Positions 39,437 through 44,621 of a DNA stretch of 44,621 bases are shown here, one piece after another. This stretch comes from Chloroflexota bacterium (GTDB taxonomy: Bacteria; Chloroflexota; Limnocylindria; P2-11E). Made by a program: the position numbers and the translations under genes. The notes under the pieces were generated by a model. That model did not search any database and had not been told where the DNA came from. It saw only the letters and a program-made list of their open reading frames with translations. Every line of letters starts with the position of its first letter. The first letter of the stretch is position 1. The DNA lies in NCBI GenBank assembly GCA_005883625.1, contig VBDU01000067.1, positions 1 to 44,621 on the forward strand, given 5' to 3'.

Positions 39437-40618
39437 TCAGGCGTTGCGGGCACGGACCTCGGCAAAGAGATCGAGGTACTTCTCCACCACCGACGGCCAG
39501 GTGTACGTGCGCGCGACGAAGGCCGCGCCCGCGCGCCCGAGCCCTTCGCCGATCTCGCGCCGCTCCATGAGCAGCTCGCAGATCGCGGCGAACTCCGCGG
39601 CGTCGCGATGCGCGAGCCCCGCGCCGGCGCGCCGCGCCATCGACGCGACGACGGGCGACGAGGCATCGCAGACGATCGGCCGCGACGCGGCCCAGGCCTC
39701 GAGCGTCACCAGCGAGAGGCTCTCGAGGACGCTCGGCACAAGCAGGGCCGTGCACGCCGCGAGCGCGTCCCACTTCTCCTGCTCGGCGACGGTCCCAAGG
39801 TGCACGATGTCCGGCCGCTCGGGGATCGTCATCTCGCGGTGGCCGATGAGGACAAGCGTGGCCTTCTGCGGGGAGCCGTCCTGCCAGCGCGCCCATCGCT
39901 CGAACAGCTCGCGGCAGCCTTTGCTCTCGACGATGCGGCCGACGTAGAGGAAGAGCGGGCCGGCGAGCGCGTGGCGCTGGCGGAAGCGCATCGCCTCGCC
40001 GGCGAGGGCATCGACGCCCACGCCGACGATCTCGCCGGGGACGCGCTCGTTGTTGAAACGCCGATGCACCATACGCCGCTCCTCCTCGGTGTTGTAGGCG
40101 ATCGCGCGCGGCGCGTGGAACACGGGCCGGTAGACGCCGAGGCCGATGGCGGGCTCGTCGTGCGCGGTCGGTACGAGCACGGCGCGCTCGGGCACGAGCG
40201 GCAGCCCCGTGAGCGTCGGCCAGTAGATGTAGGTGAAGAAGAGGACGTGGTCGAAGTCGCGACCGTGCGCGAGGAGGTGATCGCGCAGGTCCGGCGCGAC
40301 CGGGCCCTGCGCGTCGACGAACGCGAGCTCGTCCGCGAGCGAGTGCCCCGCCGCGAACGCGCGATGCTCGCGGAACCGGAAGTCGCGCGCGCGACCTCGG
40401 TCCACGGGAAAGCGTCGCACGGGAACGCCATCCACCCAGGTGAGTCCCGCGGTGTACGCGTTCTCCCAGGTCCAGTAGTCGCGCGCGGTCGTCGTGGCGA
40501 CCTCGATCGCGGCGTGCGGCGCGAGATGGTTCACCAGCGCGCGCGCGTGCGCCTCGGCGCCTCCGGCAACGTCTCCGTAGCGCTGCACCACGACCAGGAG
40601 GCTCGGACGGTCGCTCAC
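39437..40618 (-). CDS. Glycosyltransferase family 4-like protein (tandem copy 2)
   Basis: A 393-residue GT-B protein starting SLLVVVQRYGDVAGGAEAHA, with EVATTTARDYWTWENAYTAG, VPTAHDEPAIGLGVYRP, FLYVGRIVESKGCRELFERW and the donor-site segment VPSVLESLSLVTLEAWAASR. The upstream gene at 40615-41793 shares this layout throughout, so the two arose by tandem duplication. GTG 40618 overlaps its stop by 4 bp (GTGA). It ends the unit near the plus-strand terminator. Confidence 0.88.
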   Translation of the reverse strand: MSDRPSLLVVVQRYGDVAGGAEAHARALVNHLAPHAAIEVATTTARDYWTWENAYTAGLTWVDGVPVRRFPVDRGRARDFRFREHRAFAAGHSLADELAFVDAQGPVAPDLRDHLLAHGRDFDHVLFFTYIYWPTLTGLPLVPERAVLVPTAHDEPAIGLGVYRPVFHAPRAIAYNTEEERRMVHRRFNNERVPGEIVGVGVDALAGEAMRFRQRHALAGPLFLYVGRIVESKGCRELFERWARWQDGSPQKATLVLIGHREMTIPERPDIVHLGTVAEQEKWDALAACTALLVPSVLESLSLVTLEAWAASRPIVCDASSPVVASMARRAGAGLAHRDAAEFAAICELLMERREIGEGLGRAGAAFVARTYTWPSVVEKYLDLFAEVRARNA

Positions 40619-41793
40619 TGAAGCGCGACCAGATCGACGAGCTCGTCGAGCCGGCGGTCGAACGCGCCGAGCGTGCACTCGCGCTCGACCCATGCGCGGC
40701 CCCGCGCGCCGAGCTGGCGCGCGGTCGCGCGATCCGTCAGCAGCGCCGTCAGCCGCGCCGCGAATTCGTCGGGCGTCCCGTACGCGAGCCCGCCTCCGGC
40801 GCGTCTGACCTGTCCCGCGGTGACCGGGTTCACCGCCGCGACGAGCACCGGCGTGCCCACCTGCCACGCCTCGAGCAGCACGATGCCCAGGCTCTCGAGG
40901 CGCGAAGGCAGGACGAGCGCGTCGGCCGCGGCGAGCGCGCCGAGCTTCTCCTCGTCCGATACGCGGCCGAGCGCGAGCACGTCGTCGCGCACCGGGATCT
41001 CCATGCGCACGGTGCCGCAGAGGACGAGCGTGGCCGCGGGCGCGCCGGGCCGGTCGCGGAACGCGGCCCACGCGGCGAAGAGCTCGTCGCAGGCCTTCCC
41101 CTCGCTCACCTGCCCGAGATAGAGGACGAGCGGTCCGGCGAGACCGCGGGCTCGGCGGAATTCCACGGCGTCGTGGGGCCGCGGCGGTTCGAGGCCGGTG
41201 CCGAGAATGACGTCGGGGACCTCTTCATTGCGGAACTCGCGATGGACGAGGGCGCGCTCCTCGGGCGTGAGGTAGCCGATCGCGCGCGGAAGGTGGAACA
41301 GCGAGCGATACGGCGCGAGCCGCAGCGGCAGCTCGTCGTGCGCGGTGGACACGAGGCCGGAGCGCTCGGGAGCGAGCGGGACGCCACGGGCCGCCGGCTC
41401 GTAGAGGTAGGTCCAGAAGAGGAGCGCGTCATACCCGCCGCCCTCCCGATGCAGGAACTCGAGCAGCTCCGGTGCATGCGGGCCCTGCTTCGTCGTCCAG
41501 GCGTCCTCGTCCGCGGCGTCGTGCGGCTCGAACAGGACACGCCGCTCGAAGGCCTTGAAGTCTGGCGCCCGGCCGGACGCGACGGCGAACCGGTGGACAG
41601 GGATGCCGTCGACCGCCGTCGTCCCGACCGCGAAGTGGGGCGCCCAGGTCCAGTAGTCGAGCGCGGTCGTAGTCGCGACCTCCACGTCATGGCGCTCGGC
41701 GAGCCGGCGCGCGGCGAGCCTGGCGTGCTGCTCGGACCCTCCGACCACCTCCTCGCCGTATCGCTGTACGACGACGAGAACTCGCCTCCTCAC
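40615..41793 (-). CDS. Glycosyltransferase family 4-like protein (tandem copy 1)
   Basis: A 392-residue GT-B protein: RRVLVVVQRYGEEVVGGSEQ, EVATTTALDYWTWAPHF, VSTAHDELPLRLAPYRSLF, LVLYLGQVSEGKACDELFAA and LPSRLESLGIVLLEAWQVGT. It matches the downstream gene segment by segment. GTG 41793 overlaps the stop of the double glycosyltransferase gene by 4 bp, so three glycosyltransferases are made from one coupled transcript, probably building one surface glycan in successive steps. Confidence 0.88.
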   Translation of the reverse strand: MRRRVLVVVQRYGEEVVGGSEQHARLAARRLAERHDVEVATTTALDYWTWAPHFAVGTTAVDGIPVHRFAVASGRAPDFKAFERRVLFEPHDAADEDAWTTKQGPHAPELLEFLHREGGGYDALLFWTYLYEPAARGVPLAPERSGLVSTAHDELPLRLAPYRSLFHLPRAIGYLTPEERALVHREFRNEEVPDVILGTGLEPPRPHDAVEFRRARGLAGPLVLYLGQVSEGKACDELFAAWAAFRDRPGAPAATLVLCGTVRMEIPVRDDVLALGRVSDEEKLGALAAADALVLPSRLESLGIVLLEAWQVGTPVLVAAVNPVTAGQVRRAGGGLAYGTPDEFAARLTALLTDRATARQLGARGRAWVERECTLGAFDRRLDELVDLVALQ

Positions 41794-44051
41794 CTCGCGG
41801 GGCGAGGCGCGGAGCCCTCCGACGACTGGGGGGCAGAGCCCTCCGACAGGTCTACGCCCGACAGGTAGCGCTCCGCGTTGCGCTCCGGCGAGAGCATCCG
41901 ACGCAGGAAGCGCACGTGCGCAAGAAGCGTCCGATACGTCGCGGGCTTGCGGATCTCGCGCATGGCCTCACCGAGCTCGCGCGAGTCGCGGGCGACGAGG
42001 CCCGCCCCGTGGTAGACGGCGAAGCCCCGCGCGTCCGAGAAGATGCACGGTAGCCCGGCGTGGATCGCCTGCGCCGCGACCGCGCTCTGGAAGACGTCCT
42101 CGTAGAAGAGGACGACGCAGTCCGCCGCGGCGACGTAGCTGCCCATCGCGTCGTAGTCGGTGTTGATGACGACGTTGTCGCGGCCTTTCGCGTAGTCGAC
42201 GACCTCGTCGAAGTACTCGGGCTCGTTCGCGTGCCGCGTCCCCGAGAGGACGACGACCGCGTCCTCCGGCGCGGCCGAGATCACGTCGATGAGGCGCTTG
42301 CGGCGGAAGAAGAAGCCGGGCGAGACGAAGATGAAGCGGTCCACCGGGAGTCCGAGCCGCTCGCGGAGCGCCCGTTTCGCGGCGGCGTCGGCCGGCAGCG
42401 CGGTGTCCTCGAGGGGCATGGTGACCAGCGGGAAGTGCTCCTTCTTGCGCTCGTCGTTCGAGAGCAGGTCGAACCAGTGGTTCGAGCGATGCGAGTGGAC
42501 CACGAGCTTGCGTGGCAGCCCGCCGATGAGCGCGAGCACCGCGCGGTAGCGCAGGAACCAGTTCGCGATGCGTAGCGCGACCCAGGGAGCGCGCGCGACC
42601 TCGAGCGGCCCCGAATAGCGCGGCCGGTAATGGAGCGCGTTCGAGACGAGGCGGTAGTGGTGGAACTTCTCGGGCTCGAGCTCGTGCAGCGAGAGGACCA
42701 CGGGGATCCGTCGGCGCCAGAAGCGGACGAGCGCGCGGACGAACGGGACGTCCGAGAAGATCCCGGCCTCGTGCTCGACGAGGACGACGTCGGTGTCGCC
42801 GCTCACGTGGGCGGTCTTCTTCGCGAGGTCCGCGTTGTCGAGATGGCGCACGCCCACGAACGTGACGTCGTGGCCGCCCGCGCGGAACCCGTCCGCGACC
42901 GACAGGGCGTAGTGGTGGATGCCGCAGCGCTGGTCGCTCGACAGGACGACGATCCGCCGCTTGCGGTGCTCCGGCAGCTCCCAGCCGGCGAGGGCGAGCG
43001 CGGCACGGAGCCTCTCTTCGACCCGCTCGCGGGAGAACTCCGCCAGGCGCCTGCGTCCGCGCTCGACGAGGTCGCGGCGCAGGCCCGTGTCGTGGACGGC
43101 GCGCTCGAGCGCCGCGGCCACCGCGTCGGGCGACTTGTCCTCGAGGAGCAGACCGGCGTCGCCGAGCGTCCCGGGGATCGCGCCCGCCGCGTGGGCGACG
43201 ATCGGTAGGTCCGCGCGCATCGCCTCGAGGAGCGGCACGCAGAAGCCCTCGTGGTCGGAGAGCGTGAGAAGCGCGGTCGCGCCGCGGTAGTACGCGACGA
43301 GCTGCTCCATCGGAACGCTGCCGGCGAAGAGCACCGCGCCCTCGAGGCCGCGCCGCGCGACGTCCCAGTGCAGATCCGCGAGGTACTTGCCCGACATCGC
43401 GCTCGAGCCGACGAGGACGAGCCGCGCACCGGGGTCGCTCTCGCGGTAACGCGCGAACGCCGGGATGACGTCGTGGATCGCCTTCTGCGGGAGGATCTGC
43501 CCGACGACGAGGATCGACGTCCGCTCGTCGGCGAGCGTGCGCGCGACGTCGGGATCGGGCGTGACGTCGTACGCGTCCCAGTCGACGAGGATCGGCACGG
43601 TGGCCGTGCGCGCGAAGCCGAGGGCGTCGAGCTCCCCGCGGTTGAAGTCGCTGTCCGCGATGCCGAGCTCCGCCACCGACGCGAGCGCCTTCAGCTGCTC
43701 GCGGCCCCGGGCGGCGTAACGCTCGGCGTGCTCGTTGAGGCCGCTGAAGTAGCTCGCCGGCGTGATGTTGTGGTGGACCACGACCTTGCGGTGCGGGAGC
43801 GCGGTCACGCCGTCGAGCGCGTCGTTCCCCATCGACACGTGGACGAAGAGCGCGGTGCGCTCGGTCGGCTCCTTCTCGAGGTCGCGCCAGGGCCGGGCCA
43901 GCGCGCGCACCTCGGGCTTGCTCTCCTCCGCGAAGAGCTCGGACCGGACGCCGTCGTGCCACATGAGACGCTGCAGCTCGAAGCAGTCGTTCCCGACCGC
44001 GTCGCCATACGCGAGGGTCGCGTGGAACTGAGGCGCGCTGCGAAGCCTCAC
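41790..44051 (-). CDS. Bifunctional double GT-B glycosyltransferase
   Basis: A 753-residue protein with two GT-B glycosyltransferases in one chain. The first (residues 1-370) has VVVHHNITPASYFSGLNEHA, ILVVGQILPQKAIHDVIPAF and LSDHEGFCVPLLEAMRADLP. The second (about 375-730) has RRIVVLSSDQRCGIHHYALS, VLVEHEAGIFSD, FIFVSPGFFFRRKRLIDVI and FYEDVFQSAVAAQAIHAGLP. The last residues are a SEGSAP direct repeat. GTG 44051 overlaps the upstream stop by 4 bp; a longer start at 44081 is possible but overlaps further. Two linkages could be made in order by one polypeptide. Confidence 0.85.
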   Translation of the reverse strand: MRLRSAPQFHATLAYGDAVGNDCFELQRLMWHDGVRSELFAEESKPEVRALARPWRDLEKEPTERTALFVHVSMGNDALDGVTALPHRKVVVHHNITPASYFSGLNEHAERYAARGREQLKALASVAELGIADSDFNRGELDALGFARTATVPILVDWDAYDVTPDPDVARTLADERTSILVVGQILPQKAIHDVIPAFARYRESDPGARLVLVGSSAMSGKYLADLHWDVARRGLEGAVLFAGSVPMEQLVAYYRGATALLTLSDHEGFCVPLLEAMRADLPIVAHAAGAIPGTLGDAGLLLEDKSPDAVAAALERAVHDTGLRRDLVERGRRRLAEFSRERVEERLRAALALAGWELPEHRKRRIVVLSSDQRCGIHHYALSVADGFRAGGHDVTFVGVRHLDNADLAKKTAHVSGDTDVVLVEHEAGIFSDVPFVRALVRFWRRRIPVVLSLHELEPEKFHHYRLVSNALHYRPRYSGPLEVARAPWVALRIANWFLRYRAVLALIGGLPRKLVVHSHRSNHWFDLLSNDERKKEHFPLVTMPLEDTALPADAAAKRALRERLGLPVDRFIFVSPGFFFRRKRLIDVISAAPEDAVVVLSGTRHANEPEYFDEVVDYAKGRDNVVINTDYDAMGSYVAAADCVVLFYEDVFQSAVAAQAIHAGLPCIFSDARGFAVYHGAGLVARDSRELGEAMREIRKPATYRTLLAHVRFLRRMLSPERNAERYLSGVDLSEGSAPQSSEGSAPRPAR
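41812..41847. repeat. Direct repeat at the 3' end of the double glycosyltransferase gene
   Basis: GAGCCCTCCGAC occurs at 41812-41823 and again at 41836-41847, read on the minus strand as two SEGSAP units in the C-terminal tail. A G-run (41828-41833) lies between them. Confidence 0.6.
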
Positions 44052-44497
44052 CGGTGAAGCTTCCGCCGGAGGCCGAGGCAACGTATCTGCTCACCGCGGT
44101 CGTAGAGGCCTCCAAGCTCCTCGGCCGTGGGCTCAAGGAGACGCTCGACGTCCTGATAGTGCTCGTCCGAGCTCTTGCCGGGAGGCTCGCAATGCTGATG
44201 GATCCCCCAGGTGCCATGTTCGTGATGAGCCCGTCGGCTCTTCGGGCTGAGCGGTCGATATTCGAAGACGTACGCCTCGCGAAGCCATCCAGCGGCCATG
44301 CGCCGATACCTTTCGCGGAATTCGAACGTCGCGACTACAGGCATGCCATAACCGGGCGCCGTCACGACAAAGGAGAGGTCGCGCCGGCGTATGCCGGTTC
44401 CCTCATCCGCCGCCTCGACGTCGCCGTACCTGGCCAGCCTCTTCGCGATCTCGTCCAACGTCTGCGCGAATGTCCGGGCGGGCCGAACGAACGGCAT
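44048..44497 (-). CDS. Hypothetical protein, His-rich, 149 residues
   Basis: A soluble protein that I cannot assign with confidence. It contains SFVVTAPGYGMPVVATFEFR, YVFEYRPLSP and a His-rich stretch RRAHHEHGTWGIHQHCE, followed by a helical end. The pattern recalls small toxin-like DUF6516 proteins (aromatic/His segment near the middle), but this is a weak resemblance. ATG 44497 overlaps the preceding TAA by one base (TAATG), and its stop overlaps the double glycosyltransferase start by 4 bp, so it is coupled on both sides. Confidence 0.6.
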   Translation of the reverse strand: MPFVRPARTFAQTLDEIAKRLARYGDVEAADEGTGIRRRDLSFVVTAPGYGMPVVATFEFRERYRRMAAGWLREAYVFEYRPLSPKSRRAHHEHGTWGIHQHCEPPGKSSDEHYQDVERLLEPTAEELGGLYDRGEQIRCLGLRRKLHR

Positions 44498-44621
44498 TAC
44501 CGCTCGCGACGATCGAGTTCGTCAAACCGCCGTCCTGCCACGACACAACGGGGGTTCCGCGTCCACGTGATCCGTGGGGGCACGCCGAGGAACTGCATGA
44601 AGGAGCCCAATGGAATCCGGT
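44497..44621 (-). CDS. C-terminal part of an unidentified gene (5' end off window)
   Basis: The frame entering from the right edge reads GSFMQFLGVPPRITW, then CVVAGRRFDELDRRER, and stops with TAA at 44497-44499, which shares its last A with the next gene's ATG. This coupling is the main reason to call it a gene. About 40 residues are visible; no family can be named. Confidence 0.4.
   Translation of the reverse strand, partial: RIPLGSFMQFLGVPPRITWTRNPRCVVAGRRFDELDRRER

Noticed and set aside
1..44621. tRNA, rRNA, CRISPR arrays, insertion sequences or prophage genes
   Set aside because: I found no cloverleaf, spaced direct repeats, transposase or integrase motifs. The only repeats are short palindromes and one short direct repeat.

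Overview
The window is high-GC bacterial DNA with almost no spacing between genes. Many start codons are GTG, and many neighbours overlap by exactly 4 bp (ATGA or GTGA). The gene set suggests a Gram-positive-like or monoderm lineage: a UPF0182 giant membrane protein, an Lgt-type lipoprotein diacylglyceryl transferase, a two-domain membrane-anchored parvulin and large surface-glycan clusters without recognisable LPS core genes. I would guess Chloroflexota, with Actinomycetota as the main alternative. No rRNA or marker gene settles this. I see no tRNA, rRNA, CRISPR array, transposase or phage gene.

Region 1 (1-9,060) is a glycan biosynthesis and modification cluster. It holds a glutamate-1-semialdehyde-aminomutase-like aminotransferase (cut by the window edge), a GT-B-like protein, a Gfo/Idh/MocA oxidoreductase without the usual EKP lysine, a NeuC-like UDP-GlcNAc 2-epimerase, three SAM methyltransferases, a formyltransferase and a PIG-L deacetylase. 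Together they look able to make an amino sugar and decorate it by methyl, formyl and deacetyl chemistry.

Region 2 (9,070-23,770) is mostly housekeeping: a bactofilin-like envelope protein, a RelE/ParE-type toxin with its antitoxin, a 1,477-residue glutamate synthase large chain behind an attenuator-like leader, a MOSC protein, a GNAT protein, DUF488 and HIT proteins, and the coupled mazG-rph-rdgB nucleotide/RNA housekeeping set behind a parvulin gene. Between 18.2 and 23.0 kb three genes look damaged at their 3' ends: rph, a GT4 glycosyltransferase, and a GT2/membrane-protein pair. This points to real deletions or to assembly errors.

Region 3 (23,810-33,840, all minus strand) is a second nucleotide-sugar region. 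A seven-gene unit (FAD oxidoreductase, GNAT, Gfo/Idh, left-handed beta-helix acetyltransferase, DinB-like protein, DegT aminotransferase, second acetyltransferase) has 4-bp overlaps at all junctions but one. It carries the dehydrogenase, aminotransferase and N-acetyltransferase trio expected for 3-acetamido sugars. A second unit holds an NAD epimerase and another DegT aminotransferase. A PIN toxin gene lies between them, with an AbrB-type antitoxin gene whose product ends in a C2H2-like zinc motif.

Region 4 (33,850-44,621) has an orphan RHH antitoxin, a frameshifted small membrane gene, UPF0182, lgt, a divergent Pro/Thr-rich lipoprotein with a strong terminator, and a minus-strand unit of two tandem duplicated glycosyltransferases plus a 753-residue protein with two fused GT-B domains. 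Short G-run/C-run palindromes recur through the window, several of them inside coding frames or at gene ends.

The most interesting item is the gltB leader: an intrinsic terminator ends only a few bases before the gltB Shine-Dalgarno sequence, with a complementary antiterminator strand and a possible leaderless 17-codon peptide upstream.
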